DNA of 64,000 bases from Acanthopleuribacter pedis (GCF_017377855.1 NZ_JAFREP010000005.1:248001-312000), one strand, 5' to 3'. Positions 33,098 through 42,698 are shown, counted from the stretch's first letter. Made by a program: numbers and translations. Notes: generated by a model not told the origin, from the sequence alone.

Positions 33098-33166
33098 ATC
33101 CTCAAACCATCCTCCATGTAGAATGGAATGGGGCTTTTCCCCTATCTCTTTGAACTAGGTTGGTGG

Positions 33167-34306
33167 ATGTCGTCACTCGCGCTTTATATCCATGTTCCTT
33201 TTTGCGGCCAACGCTGTTCCTATTGCCATTTCGATATCAAAGTACTCCATCCCCAATCTGATTTTGATGCGTTCCAGCAGCGTTATGTTGTCGCCCTTCA
33301 GCAGGAGATGCGCGCTTATGCCGCCGAGGTTGGTGAGCGCCCACTGCATTCCGTGTTTTTTGGCGGCGGTACGCCCAGTCGCCTGTCGCTGCCCGCATTG
33401 CGTGTCTTGGTTCAAACCCTGCGCGAATGTTTTGTGACCGTACCCGATTGTGAATGGTCGATGGAAGTGAATCCCGAGGACGCCGTGCCGGGGTACTTGG
33501 CCCAACTCAGAGCCCTGGGCTTGACTCGGGTTTCCTTCGGTGTGCAAACCTTCGACGCGCGCGGTCTGCGCGCGCTCAAGCGGCCCCATGGCCCGGAGCA
33601 GGCCCAGCGTGCCTTGACCGCTTGTCGGGAATTGGACTTCTACCACGGCTTTTCCCTCGACCTCATGCTCGGGTTACCCTTTCAAACGCGGGCCACCTTG
33701 GCCGAGGATCTGGCGCTGGTGCGCCGTTTGGAACCCGACCACGTTTCCGTGTACATGTTGGAGACCGACTTACCCACCAGTCTCGATAAGACCCGCGCCA
33801 AACTGCCCATGCCGAGCGAGGACCGGCAGGCCGATTGGTACGAATGGGTGGTGGCCGAACTCGGCGCCGCCGGCCTCGAGCATTACGAGATCAGCAATTT
33901 TGCCAAAATCGGTTTTCGCAGTCGCCATAATCTGACCTATTGGCGGCGCGGCGATTATTTGGGGCTTGGTCCGGCCGCGCACGGCACCCTTGGCGGTCGT
34001 TACTGGGCCAACCACGGGCACCTGGCTGTCTGGCAACGTGCGGTTGCAGAAAAAGGCAAAGGCGTGGCGGAAGAGGAACACCATGACGCGGCCCGTCGCC
34101 GGAGTGAGCAACTCATCCAGGGTTTTCGGCTGATGGACGGGGTGCCCTTGCACGACCTGTCAGCCGCGCAACAACAGGCGCTTGCACCCTATGAGGGTGC
34201 CGGCTTGTTGCATCGCCGCGGTGCGCGCATCGCTTTGACTACCAAGGGCTGCCTGCTTGCCAACGAAGTTTTTACCGCTTTGCTCGACGGTGATGCCGCG
34301 CCCTAA
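33167..34306 (+). CDS. hemW: HemW-type radical SAM protein
   Basis: 379 residues from the ATG at 33167 (MSSLALYIHVPFC). Radical SAM cysteines in CGQRCSYCHF (CxxxCxxC), then HSVFFGGGTPSRLS, MEVNPEDAVPGYL, RVSFGVQTF and HYEISNFAK, RHNLTYWRRGDYLGLGPAAHG, all HemW hallmarks. HemW proteins are haem chaperones related to, but distinct from, coproporphyrinogen dehydrogenase HemN; the N-terminal HVPFC supports HemW. Confidence 0.9.
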   Translation: MSSLALYIHVPFCGQRCSYCHFDIKVLHPQSDFDAFQQRYVVALQQEMRAYAAEVGERPLHSVFFGGGTPSRLSLPALRVLVQTLRECFVTVPDCEWSMEVNPEDAVPGYLAQLRALGLTRVSFGVQTFDARGLRALKRPHGPEQAQRALTACRELDFYHGFSLDLMLGLPFQTRATLAEDLALVRRLEPDHVSVYMLETDLPTSLDKTRAKLPMPSEDRQADWYEWVVAELGAAGLEHYEISNFAKIGFRSRHNLTYWRRGDYLGLGPAAHGTLGGRYWANHGHLAVWQRAVAEKGKGVAEEEHHDAARRRSEQLIQGFRLMDGVPLHDLSAAQQQALAPYEGAGLLHRRGARIALTTKGCLLANEVFTALLDGDAAP

Positions 34307-34563
34307 GGTCACCGGTCGATCCAAGATCAGGTAGGCCGGTTTGGGTGGTAAATGCCGCATTGTGACATTTGCTGTTTTGCGGCATAAATGCTTGGGTTTG
34401 CGTCGGTTTAAAGTTTCGCATTGTACCAAAATGACGCCTCCCCGACGATGAATTTACACAGATTTTAATCAAACCTTCACCTTTGGTGCTAGAATGGCGT
34501 TCTCCACTGGTTATTAGGTTTAATCCGTGGATCACTTTAGAATGGGGAGGTCGATACGTTCTT
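34307..34563. other. Spacer downstream of hemW
   Basis: Nothing recognised apart from a possible promoter just before 34500 (TAGAAT at about 34490). Confidence 0.3.
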
Positions 34564-34746
34564 ATGCGTAATATTGTTTTAAAGAACACCGAAGTGCCTT
34601 CTCGCGCTTCTACACCCTGGCAAGAGGATTTGGCGGTGGATCTCCGTGAGACCCGGCCCGCTGATTCCGTGAATTCATCACTCAAGCAACCGATGCCTAC
34701 CACCTTGCGTCGACCCAGTTCGACACAGGACCTGATTTTTATTTAA
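34564..34746 (+). CDS. Possible 60-residue protein
   Basis: ATG at 34564 with GGGGAGGTC about 12 bp upstream, then 60 codons of mixed, polar sequence (NIVLKNTEVPSRASTPWQED, DLRETRPADSVNSSLKQ). No family recognised. The promoter-like TAGAAT at about 34490 adds weak support. Confidence 0.35.
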   Translation: MRNIVLKNTEVPSRASTPWQEDLAVDLRETRPADSVNSSLKQPMPTTLRRPSSTQDLIFI

Positions 34747-35132
34747 TGTCAACGCGGTTGTTGATTCGAGTACCTTGCTGATCGCCTGAACCCGTCGGCG
34801 GATGGGGACGCGTCTTGTTCGCGTTTAAGATACCCCCGCCGCGGGTTCAACTCATCGCCTCGATGGGTTTGGATGTTTTTGGCGTTGCATGGGTTGGTTT
34901 GCGTTTTTTTACGAGGATAAAAGGATGAAGTGAGGATGCAGATCAACACTGCTCCCCCTGTTCACCTTTTCCCACCACCGATGATGCCGTCGCGCCGATC
35001 TTTGGACGGAAAAGGGGTTTGCCTGATTGGGTGACGACCCGGTGTGATGTCGGCATCGGGAAGGGGCCGGTTTGATGCCGGGTTTTATTCCAGATGGTGA
35101 CCTGATTCCCGTTTGGCTGTCTCAGGACCTGC
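34747..35132. other. Non-coding spacer
   Basis: No gene. It contains GAGGATAAAAGGATGAAGTG and AGGATG runs similar in style to the arms of the inverted repeat at 32.7-33.1 kb. Confidence 0.35.
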
Positions 35133-35852
35133 TTAGTCGGCGTTGGCGCTTTTGGATGTGGTCTGGCGGGCGGCGACCAGCTTGGACTTGCGTTTGGCCG
35201 TGCCGTCGAAGGGATGGCTGGTGTCCGTGTAATGGCGCCGGATCTTTTTGACGTAATGTTTGGTTTCTTTGTAGGGCGGGATGCCTTTGTGGCGATCCAC
35301 CGCGTTTTCACCCGCGTTGTAGGCGGCCAGAACCAAGTCGACCTCACCTTCGAAATAGCTGAGCAGGTAACGCAGGTAACTGATGCCGCCGCGTACGTTT
35401 TGACGCGGGTCCCAGGCGTTGCGCACGCCGAAGCGTTGGGCCGTGGCCGGCATGAGCTGCATCAGACCCATGGCGCCTTTGCTGCTGATTGCCGCCGCGT
35501 TGTTGGCGGATTCAATGCGAATCACCGCCTTGACCAAATCCGGGTCGACCGACATCGAGCGCGCGATGGGTGTGACCAAGCTGTGAATTTGTTCGTCCGT
35601 TAGGCGTCTGCCCTTTAGGTGGCGCGACGTCTGCGCCCTTCTTTGTTGTTCCTTGGCACGCACGTGCTTGGGGGTGAAGGTATCGACCAATTTAAATTTC
35701 TTTTTGGTTTTGGTGGCGTCTTCCATGGGTTTGTCGGTGATGACCAACTTGCCCGCTTTGTTGCGGTAGGCGTATAACTTTTGCGCCATCACGGGTTGTG
35801 TGGCCAGAAACCAACCACTCACCAACATTAAAAAACAACATGTCCATTTCAT
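35133..35852 (-). CDS. Lytic transglycosylase (SLT family) with DUF4124-like N-terminus
   Basis: 239 residues. Signal peptide, then a short DUF4124-type segment (KLYAYRNKAGKLVITDKP), then a SLT domain: catalytic Glu in AVIRIESANN, GAMGLMQLMPATAQRFG, NVRGGISYLRYLLSYF and AAYNAGENAV. It cleaves peptidoglycan glycan strands in the periplasm. The basic C-terminal tail is extra. Confidence 0.92.
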   Translation of the reverse strand: MKWTCCFLMLVSGWFLATQPVMAQKLYAYRNKAGKLVITDKPMEDATKTKKKFKLVDTFTPKHVRAKEQQRRAQTSRHLKGRRLTDEQIHSLVTPIARSMSVDPDLVKAVIRIESANNAAAISSKGAMGLMQLMPATAQRFGVRNAWDPRQNVRGGISYLRYLLSYFEGEVDLVLAAYNAGENAVDRHKGIPPYKETKHYVKKIRRHYTDTSHPFDGTAKRKSKLVAARQTTSKSANAD

Positions 35853-36160
35853 CTTGAGGGCCCCCAGAGTGTGCCGGTAATCTCATACATCGGCCCATTC
35901 GCCTAAAGCTATAGCGCAATAGCGCGGCCGGAAAAGTGCGTGGCACGCCTCAAGCCGCGCCAACAGCGAGTTCCCATTATACACGAGAGCCGACAGGCGC
36001 GCGTTGTCTCGCCGAATTCTCAAGCAATCCCTTGTGGCGACGGGTTTCCCGAGCCATTGTTCCCGGCCGGCTAAGTCTTGGATCTGCTTGGTTTTGACCT
36101 TTCTTGTGCGTTTTTTGCCACCGCTTGGATTTTTGCGGAAATGTGCGACAGGGCAAGAAA
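35853..36160. other. Spacer between alaS and the transglycosylase
   Basis: Apart from the alaS terminator at its edge, nothing recognised. Confidence 0.35.
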
Positions 36161-36184
36161 AAAGCGGCCGGAATCGGCCGCTTT
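36161..36184 (-). terminator. Rho-independent terminator of alaS
   Basis: AAAGCGGCCG-gaat-CGGCCGCTTT, 10-bp perfect stem; on the minus strand it is followed by TTTCTTGCCC after the stem's own T-run. Confidence 0.88.
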
Positions 36185-36210
36185 CGCGCTTGTTCAGGTT
36201 GTTGGCGGGG

Positions 36211-38808
36211 TTAGCCCTGAAGCAAGGCCAAACCTTTTTCCAGCGCGTCGCCCAGCTTGTCCGCGTCGCGTCCGCCCGCCATCGCCATGTCGGGTTTGCC
36301 GCCGCCTTTGCCGCCGACAACCGCCGCCATCTCGCGCACCAGGTTGCCCGCGTGGACGTCCTTGCGGTTGGTTTTCACCAGTAATTGGACCTTTCCTTCG
36401 TTTTCCGCGCCCAGCAGGACCACGCCGTCTTTGATCTTTTTCAGCAGCTCGTCCGACAGTTGGCGCAATTGGCCGCCCGCTACCTCGCTCACCTGCTTGA
36501 CCATGACTTGGAAGTCGCCCACGGTTTCGATGCGTTCCGCCGCGCCGCCGCCTTTGGCCAGTTTCATTTTGAGATCCTCGACCTTCTGCTGCAGCGCGCG
36601 TTTCTCTTCCTGGGCTTTTTCCAAATCGGCCAGGAAGCTGTCGCGTTTGAGGTAGAAACGGTCGGCCGCCACCCGCAGCAGGTCTTCCGACTCGCGGAAG
36701 CGTTCCAACGCCTTGGGACCCGTCAGCGCGATCAAACGGCGTACGCCCGCGGCCAAACCCCGTTCGCTCACGATTTTGAACGAGCCGATTTCACCCGTGG
36801 CGCCCACGTGGGTGCCACCGCAAAATTCTTTGGAATAGGAACCCACGCTGACCACGCGCACCGTGTCGCCGTATTTGTCGCCGAAAAACGCGATGGCGCC
36901 GCTGTTGCGCGCATCGTCTTGACCCATCACCGCCGTCTCAACCGTTTCGTTGTTGAGAATTTCGCCGTTGACCAGGTCCTCAACCGCTTGAATCTCGTCC
37001 AGGGTCATCGGGGCGAAGTGGTTAAAGTCAAAACGCAATTTGTCGGGATCGACCAAACTGCCCGCCTGACGCACGTGCAATCCGAGCACATCGCGCAGCG
37101 CTTGGTGCAGCAGGTGGGTGGCGGTGTGGTTCTTCATGGTGTCGCGGCGGTTAAGGCGGTCGACCGTCGCTTCTACCTCGGCACCGCTTGCCAGCGTGCC
37201 CGCGACCATTTTGCCGTGGTGCAGGACCAGATCCAGGGTTTTGGTTGTTTCGGCCACTTCAAAACGACCCTCGGCCGTGACCAAGGTGCCTTTGTCGCCG
37301 ACCTGGCCGCCCGACTCGGCATAAAACGGTGTGCGGTCCAAAACGACCACGCCTTCTTCGCCGGCGTTCAGGCTGTCGCGGCCTTCGTCGCCGACCAGCA
37401 GAATTTTGACGGTGCCGCTGTCGGCCAGGCCGCCGTAGCAGGTCATTTCCGTGGTGAACCCCGCTTGCTCCAAGGCCGGCGGCGTTTTCTTGGCGCCTTC
37501 GCCTTTGGCGGTATCGGGACCGGCGGTATCTTCCGGTTTCACCGTTTCGGGGTCGAGTTTGATGCCGGCGTCGCGGGCCACATCGGCCATCAGGTCAAGC
37601 GGGAAACCGAAGGTTTCGTAGATGTACCAAGCGACCTCGCCGGGGAATTCCGGGCGTTGTTCCGCGGTGAAGCGGGCCAGGTACTTTTCGAGGATCGGCA
37701 AGCCGTTGCGGATGGTGCGCTCAAATTGTTTTTCTTCGATCTCCGTCAACAACTTAATGTTGGCTTTTTCGGTGACCAACTCGGGGAAAATCGCGCCCAT
37801 CTTCTCCACCACCAAATCGGTCAAGCGGTGTAGGAACGGTCCTTCCTGGCCAATGTGGCGTCCGTAGACCATGGCGCGGCGCATGATGCGGCGCAACACG
37901 TATCCGCGCTTTTCGTTGGAGGGGCGCACGCCGTCGGCCAGCAAAAAGCTGGTGGCACGCAAGTGGTCCGCGATCACGCGCAGGGCCGCGTCGCCTTGCT
38001 CGTTGTCGCCTGGTTTGACGCCCAGTTCGGCCGCCGCCGGTTGCATGATGTCCTGCAACAGGTCGGTTTGGTAGTTGCTGGTCACGTCCTGCATCACGCT
38101 GGCGATACGCTCCAAACCCATGCCTGTGTCCACGCTGGGTTTGGGCAGCGGGGTCATGGTGCCGCTTTCATCGCGATCAAACTGCATGAAAACCAGGTTC
38201 CAGATTTCGACAATTTTGTCGGAACCACTTTCAATTGCCTCGTAGGGATCGGCAGGGCCCGCCACGCGATCCCCGTAATCGTAAAAAATTTCGGAACAGG
38301 GGCCGCAGGGACCGGTGTCGCCCATCGACCAAAAGTTGTCTGCTTCGTCAAAGCGGAAGATGCGTTCTTCCGGGACGCCGATCATGTCGCGCCACAGGGC
38401 GAAAGCCTCGTCGTCCTCGCGGAACACGGTCACGTACAAGCGGTCCGTGGGAATGCCCAGGTCGACCGTCAAAAAGTCCCAAGCGTAACGGATGGCGCCT
38501 TCTTTGAAGTAATCGCCAAATGAAAAGTTACCCAACATTTCGAAAAAAGTATGGTGGCGCGCGGTGTAACCGACGTTGTCAAGGTCGTTGTGTTTGCCGC
38601 CGGCGCGCACGCACTTTTGCGAGCTGCAGGCGGTGGTGTACCCGCGGTCTTCCAAGCCGAGAAATGCATCTTTGAATTGGTTCATGCCCGCGTTGGCAAA
38701 CAGCAGGGTGGGGTCGTCGGCGGGAATCAAAGACGACGATGCCACGCGCTGGTGACCGTTCTTTTCAAAGAATGATAAAAATCGTTCGCGAATCTCGGCT
38801 GATTTCAT
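36211..38808 (-). CDS. alaS: Alanyl-tRNA synthetase
   Basis: 865 residues from the ATG at 38808, with GGGAGGAA upstream; the frame runs on to 38913 but that leader is not conserved. Class II core (SSSLIPADDPTLLFANAGMN, MLGNFSFGDYF), editing domain with zinc-type motifs HTATHLLHQALRDVLG and CGGTHV, and a C-terminal C-Ala domain ending in the Gly-rich GGKGGGKPDMAMAGG. Charges tRNA-Ala and clears Ser/Gly mischarging. Full length. Confidence 0.97.
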   Translation of the reverse strand: MKSAEIRERFLSFFEKNGHQRVASSSLIPADDPTLLFANAGMNQFKDAFLGLEDRGYTTACSSQKCVRAGGKHNDLDNVGYTARHHTFFEMLGNFSFGDYFKEGAIRYAWDFLTVDLGIPTDRLYVTVFREDDEAFALWRDMIGVPEERIFRFDEADNFWSMGDTGPCGPCSEIFYDYGDRVAGPADPYEAIESGSDKIVEIWNLVFMQFDRDESGTMTPLPKPSVDTGMGLERIASVMQDVTSNYQTDLLQDIMQPAAAELGVKPGDNEQGDAALRVIADHLRATSFLLADGVRPSNEKRGYVLRRIMRRAMVYGRHIGQEGPFLHRLTDLVVEKMGAIFPELVTEKANIKLLTEIEEKQFERTIRNGLPILEKYLARFTAEQRPEFPGEVAWYIYETFGFPLDLMADVARDAGIKLDPETVKPEDTAGPDTAKGEGAKKTPPALEQAGFTTEMTCYGGLADSGTVKILLVGDEGRDSLNAGEEGVVVLDRTPFYAESGGQVGDKGTLVTAEGRFEVAETTKTLDLVLHHGKMVAGTLASGAEVEATVDRLNRRDTMKNHTATHLLHQALRDVLGLHVRQAGSLVDPDKLRFDFNHFAPMTLDEIQAVEDLVNGEILNNETVETAVMGQDDARNSGAIAFFGDKYGDTVRVVSVGSYSKEFCGGTHVGATGEIGSFKIVSERGLAAGVRRLIALTGPKALERFRESEDLLRVAADRFYLKRDSFLADLEKAQEEKRALQQKVEDLKMKLAKGGGAAERIETVGDFQVMVKQVSEVAGGQLRQLSDELLKKIKDGVVLLGAENEGKVQLLVKTNRKDVHAGNLVREMAAVVGGKGGGKPDMAMAGGRDADKLGDALEKGLALLQG

Positions 38809-38967
38809 GGTGGGTTCCTCCCTAGCATCCACCCGAATGATCGACTTCGGGCTGTAAAACCCGCCATCATAGCACAGACCTCGGTTTTGGTTCCGCCTCT
38901 TGGGAACACCCATTTTCTTTTGTATATAAAGAGCTCGCCGTGGGTGGAACCCGGTGGCGATTCGGCC

Positions 38968-39585
38968 TTAACCGCGACCGTGGTGTCCCAAAAACATTCG
39001 GACCGAATCCTTGATGATGTGGGCGATTTGCGCCAGCTCGGGCAAGGGTTCGCCCATCAAAAATTTCGGCCAAAACAGGAAGGCTTTTACCAAGGCAACC
39101 AATTGCGTGGCCGCGTAGTCGGGATCGACCGGTTTGAGTTTGCCGTCGGCAACGGCCGCGGCGATCAAATCGGCAAAGCCTTTGTTGTGGCCCTCGAAGC
39201 GCTCGCGGATCGCTGTTGAGATTTCGCCGTCCTTCAAAAACTCCGCGATCAGGATGCGGGAAAGGGTCATGTAGGCGTCCGAACTGATTTTGGCGAAATA
39301 GTTTTCCAGGGCAGCCTGTAGCTGATCCGCCATGGGTTGGGCCGGTTCATAGTCGATGCGGCTCGCCGCTTGAAACTCGGCAATGGTGAGGTCGATGATC
39401 GCGTAGAACAGCGCCTCTTTGCTTTGGTAATGCTTGTAAAGCGTTCTTTTCGAGACCTGTGCGCGCTCGGCGATGCGGTTGATGCGGGCGCCCGCGAAGC
39501 CGGTCTCGCGGAATTCTTCAATGGCCGCCGCCAAAATATCGGCTTTCTTTTGATCGCTGAGCTTGAGCTTGGCAGAAGAAATCAC
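38968..39585 (-). CDS. TetR-family repressor
   Basis: 205 residues from a GTG at 39585; a TTG at 39612 is an alternative. N-terminal HTH: ILAAAIEEFRETGFAGARIN, RIAERAQVSKRTLYKHYQSK. The C-terminal ligand domain is of the AcrR/TetR_C type. It is divergent from the MBL-fold gene, and inverted repeats lie in the 115-bp gap, so it probably represses itself and that gene. Confidence 0.9.
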   Translation of the reverse strand: MISSAKLKLSDQKKADILAAAIEEFRETGFAGARINRIAERAQVSKRTLYKHYQSKEALFYAIIDLTIAEFQAASRIDYEPAQPMADQLQAALENYFAKISSDAYMTLSRILIAEFLKDGEISTAIRERFEGHNKGFADLIAAAVADGKLKPVDPDYAATQLVALVKAFLFWPKFLMGEPLPELAQIAHIIKDSVRMFLGHHGRG

Positions 39586-39604
39586 AGACACCCCGCAAGA
39601 AAAA

Positions 39605-39663
39605 GTAAACAATCTGGTGTACCGTCCCGTTTACGGTTGGTATGGTAAACATTCTTGTTTACC
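39605..39663. promoter_or_regulatory. Candidate TetR operator region
   Basis: GGTAAAC-attctt-GTTTACC (39644-39663) is a perfect 7-bp inverted repeat. Further half-sites GTAAAC (39605) and GTTTAC (39629) form a second overlapping dyad. Placed between the divergent regulator and hydrolase genes. Confidence 0.7.
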
Positions 39664-39726
39664 GTTCGGCCTCGGGTCAAGGGGTTTCCAGCAGAGGACC
39701 TTCCCCCCTTGTTAAGGTGTACGACC

Positions 39727-40956
39727 ATGAAAAGCAAACACGACGCAAACAATCGGGCTTTTCGCCGGATGCGGGTTTTGAGATGGGCCTTTTTGGCTGC
39801 GATCATTTTGGGAGGTGTGACGATGATTCATATGTGGCGGGCCCTGGGTTCGAAGCCGGAAGGCGAACGATTGGCACGGGTGCAGCAGTCGCCCAACCAT
39901 CGTAACGGCGTCTTTCGCAACGCCCTCACCAATCGCGAGGATATCGCCGCGGCCCTCGGGCAAATGATGCGCGGCGGCGCGCAACGCAGCCCCGCCGAGC
40001 CACTAACCGTGGTGCGGCGCACACGCGAGGATTACGCCAAGCCGCCCGTGGACGGGCTGCGCGTTACCTGGTTCGGGCACAGCAGTATTTTAATTGAGAT
40101 CGACGGCAAACGCATTTTAACCGATCCGGTTTGGGGGCCGCGCACCTCGCCCTCGCCGTTCTTCGGGCCGAAACGCTTTCACCCCATGCCGCTTGCACTG
40201 GAAGAACTGCCGCCTTTGGACGCGGTGCTCATTTCTCACGATCACTACGACCACCTCGATTTTCCCACCATCCAACAACTGGCCGGCACGGATGTGCCTT
40301 TTTACGTTCCGCTCGGCGTAGGCGCACACCTGGCCTACTGGGGCATTGAGGAACACCGTATTATTGAAATGGATTGGTGGCAGGAAGCAACCCTGGACCA
40401 GGTGCGTTTGGTGTTTACGCCCGCCCGCCATTTCTCCGGCCGCGGCCTCAAGCGCGACCGCACCCTTTGGGGGAGTTGGTCCCTGGTCGGACCGCAACAC
40501 CGCGTTTTTTTCAGCGGCGACTCGGGCATGTTTCCCGGCTTTAGCGAGATTGGTGAGCGCCTCGGCCCCTTCGACATCACGCTGATGGAATCCGGTGCTT
40601 ACAACGGCGCCTGGCCGGATGTTCACATGGGACCGGAGCAGGCGGTGCAAGCCCACCGCATGGTACGCGGCAAGCTGCTGATTCCCGTCCACTGGGGCAC
40701 CTTCAGTTTGGCGGCCCATGCCTGGACCGAACCGGCCGAGCGTATTTTGGTTGCCGCCGAAAAAAAAGGAGTGCGGGTGTTCATCCCACGCCAGGGCGAG
40801 CGGGTGTTGCCAGGTCAGGTTCCCGCGCAACAGCGCTGGTGGCCCGACATCGCCTGGCAGACTGCCGACCAAGCACCGGTCCTTTCCACCGCCTTGCCCG
40901 AGGCGCTTCGCGGCGAGTTGGCCTCCGATTTGCCGGTCGCCGCGCCAAGCAAGTGA
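39727..40956 (+). CDS. MBL-fold hydrolase, NAPE-PLD/UlaG-like
   Basis: 409 residues from the ATG at 39727. One N-terminal membrane helix (VLRWAFLAAIILGGVTMI) anchors a metallo-beta-lactamase-fold domain: TWFGHSSILIEIDGKRILTD, zinc motif ISHDHYDHLD, FTPARHFSGRG, FSGDSGMFPGF and LIPVHWGTFSL. Relatives cleave N-acyl-phosphatidylethanolamine or act as lactonases; the true substrate is unknown. Divergent TetR gene next door suggests induction by a small molecule or lipid. Confidence 0.83.
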   Translation: MKSKHDANNRAFRRMRVLRWAFLAAIILGGVTMIHMWRALGSKPEGERLARVQQSPNHRNGVFRNALTNREDIAAALGQMMRGGAQRSPAEPLTVVRRTREDYAKPPVDGLRVTWFGHSSILIEIDGKRILTDPVWGPRTSPSPFFGPKRFHPMPLALEELPPLDAVLISHDHYDHLDFPTIQQLAGTDVPFYVPLGVGAHLAYWGIEEHRIIEMDWWQEATLDQVRLVFTPARHFSGRGLKRDRTLWGSWSLVGPQHRVFFSGDSGMFPGFSEIGERLGPFDITLMESGAYNGAWPDVHMGPEQAVQAHRMVRGKLLIPVHWGTFSLAAHAWTEPAERILVAAEKKGVRVFIPRQGERVLPGQVPAQQRWWPDIAWQTADQAPVLSTALPEALRGELASDLPVAAPSK

Positions 40957-41108
40957 TCTAATCATTCCGAAACCAACCCGCGGCGCCCCTCCGTTTCGCT
41001 TTGTGCTAAGGTGAGGGGGAAACCCCGTCATCCGAGAAAACGATACCCTACCGCACTTCGCCCAATGCGGCCCGCGTTTGACCCGGCGATGGGCGTTGGG
41101 AGGATGCG

Positions 41109-42257
41109 ATGAGTGAACTGTACGTTGGTATCATGTCGGGAACCTCGCTCGACGGCCTGGATTTGGCCTTGGTTCGCATTGAAAACCCTTTTTCCATGGA
41201 ACTGCTGGCCTTCGAGAATGTGGCCTTCCCCGAGGGCCAACGCGCCGAGTACTTCGATGTGATCCAAAGCGCCTATTGGGAGCCCGCCAAAATTTTGGCA
41301 ATGAACCACGTGCTCGGCGAAAACATCGCGGAGGCCGTTCACAGCTTTTTGCGCAACCAACGGGTCGCCCCCCAACGGGTGACTGCCATCGGGTTACACG
41401 GGATTACCTTTTGGCATTGTCCCGAGGGGTTTGAGGTCCATGGTGGTGTCGGTCGGGGAACCCTCCAACTCGGTGATCCTTTTACCGTGGCCGCGCACAC
41501 CGGCATTCGCGTCGCTTTTGATTTTCGGCAAACCGATATCGCGCTCGGCGGGCAAGGCGCGCCTCTGGTTCCGTTCCTCGATGAGAAGCTGTTTCACGAT
41601 CCCGAGTTGGGGCGCATTGTGCTCAACTTGGGCGGCATTGCCAACCTCACTTTTTTACCGCCCGGCGAGGCGGAAATCATCGCCTTTGATACCGGCCCGG
41701 CCAACATGGTGATTGATCATTTGATGCAACGGCATCCCACGGATCCGTTGCCCTACGATCCCGACGGTGACTTTGCCGCGCGCGGCAAGGTGCTGGAAGA
41801 TTTGCTGGAAATCTGCTTGGCACACCCGTTTTTCAGCACGACCCCGCCGAAATCGACCGGCCGCGAGGATTTTGGTCCCTCCTTTTGTCGCCATTTCCTG
41901 CGCACCAAAAATTTGGCTTGTTACGAGGACCTGATCGCGACCGCCACCATGTTGACCGTGGTGACCATTGCCGACGCGGTGCGTGGTTACCGGCATCAAC
42001 AGTTTGGTTACACTGATTTTAAAGAACTCATTGTTTCCGGCGGCGGTGCGCACAACCTTACCCTCATGAAATGGTTGCAGGAGCAACTGCCCGAATTGAC
42101 CGTGAAAACCACCGATGAACTTGGTTTGAACTGTGACGCGAAGGAAGCCGTGCTCATGGCGGCACTGGCCTGGGCCTTGGTCCACAAGCAGCCGGGCAAC
42201 TTTCCTTCGGTGTCGGGCGCCTCACGGCGCGCCGTTCTGGGGGCGATTACGCCCTGA
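41109..42257 (+). CDS. anmK: Anhydro-N-acetylmuramic acid kinase
   Basis: 382 residues; GGGAGG precedes the ATG. Signatures YVGIMSGTSLDGLDLALVRI, GLHGITFWHCPEG, RVAFDFRQTDIALGGQGAPL, NLGGIANLTFLP, FDTGPANMVIDHL and ELIVSGGGAHNLTLMKWL. Opens and phosphorylates anhydroMurNAc from recycled peptidoglycan, which fits the lytic transglycosylase encoded nearby. The family is normally paired with MurQ; none is in the window. Confidence 0.95.
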   Translation: MSELYVGIMSGTSLDGLDLALVRIENPFSMELLAFENVAFPEGQRAEYFDVIQSAYWEPAKILAMNHVLGENIAEAVHSFLRNQRVAPQRVTAIGLHGITFWHCPEGFEVHGGVGRGTLQLGDPFTVAAHTGIRVAFDFRQTDIALGGQGAPLVPFLDEKLFHDPELGRIVLNLGGIANLTFLPPGEAEIIAFDTGPANMVIDHLMQRHPTDPLPYDPDGDFAARGKVLEDLLEICLAHPFFSTTPPKSTGREDFGPSFCRHFLRTKNLACYEDLIATATMLTVVTIADAVRGYRHQQFGYTDFKELIVSGGGAHNLTLMKWLQEQLPELTVKTTDELGLNCDAKEAVLMAALAWALVHKQPGNFPSVSGASRRAVLGAITP

Positions 42258-42258
42258 G

Positions 42259-42660
42259 TTATACTTTGAGTTGCGCCGTGATTTCGGCAATCACCCGCTC
42301 GAAATCGCGTTTAATCTCGTGTTCCCAAAAACGCAAAACGCGCCAGTTGTCGGCGCGCGGGGTTTCGGTGACTTCCACGTCGCGAACCATGTTTTTGTCG
42401 ATTTTGGCCTGCCAGAATTCGCGGTTGGTTTTGGGGATGTTCTTGCACCTCGGGCAGCCGTGCCAAAAACAGCCGTCGACAAAAACCACGATCCGTCTAC
42501 CCACAAAAACCAGATCCGGTCGGCCGATCAGTTTGACCTTGAGCCGATAACGAAAGCCTTTTTGCCACAAGGCCTTGCGAAGCACAATCTCGGGTTTGGT
42601 GTTTTTGTTTTTGACGCGTTTCATACAGCGGCGACGCTGTTGTTCCGACAAATTATCCAT
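42259..42660 (-). CDS. Vsr-like very short patch repair endonuclease
   Basis: 133 residues from the ATG at 42660 (MDNLSEQQRRRCMKRVK); an ATG at 42672 overlaps the dps terminator. Vsr signatures: KNKNTKPEIVLRKALWQKGF, RPDLVFVGRRIVVFVDGCFW and HGCPRC, and NWRVLRFWEHEI. Vsr nicks T:G mismatches left by cytosine-5 methylation. No Dcm-type methylase is in the window. Converges with anmK (1-bp gap). Confidence 0.9.
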   Translation of the reverse strand: MDNLSEQQRRRCMKRVKNKNTKPEIVLRKALWQKGFRYRLKVKLIGRPDLVFVGRRIVVFVDGCFWHGCPRCKNIPKTNREFWQAKIDKNMVRDVEVTETPRADNWRVLRFWEHEIKRDFERVIAEITAQLKV

Positions 42661-42673
42661 GGGTTTATCCAAA

Positions 42674-42698
42674 AAAGGCCCTCCATAGGAGGGCCTTT
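42674..42698 (-). terminator. Rho-independent terminator of dps
   Basis: AAAGGCCCTCC-ata-GGAGGGCCTTT; on the minus strand it is followed by TTTGG after the stem, giving six T in all. It lies between dps and vsr. Confidence 0.9.

Larger units (their letters stand above)
32111..33166. other. 1-kb non-coding spacer with a large imperfect inverted repeat
   Basis: No gene supported; the open frames present are Pro/Arg-rich and lack ribosome binding sites. The inverted repeat (32681-33064) and a direct repeat (33032-33097) are listed separately. It separates the divergent PhoH2 and hemW genes. Confidence 0.6.

Noticed and set aside
32351..33121. Several Pro/Arg-rich frames in the hemW-PhoH2 spacer
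   Set aside because: They overlap one another on both strands, follow the repeat composition and lack ribosome binding sites.
36385..37833. 482-residue plus-strand frame
   Set aside because: It lies entirely antisense to alaS, has no start signal, and its composition mirrors the GC-rich codons of alaS.
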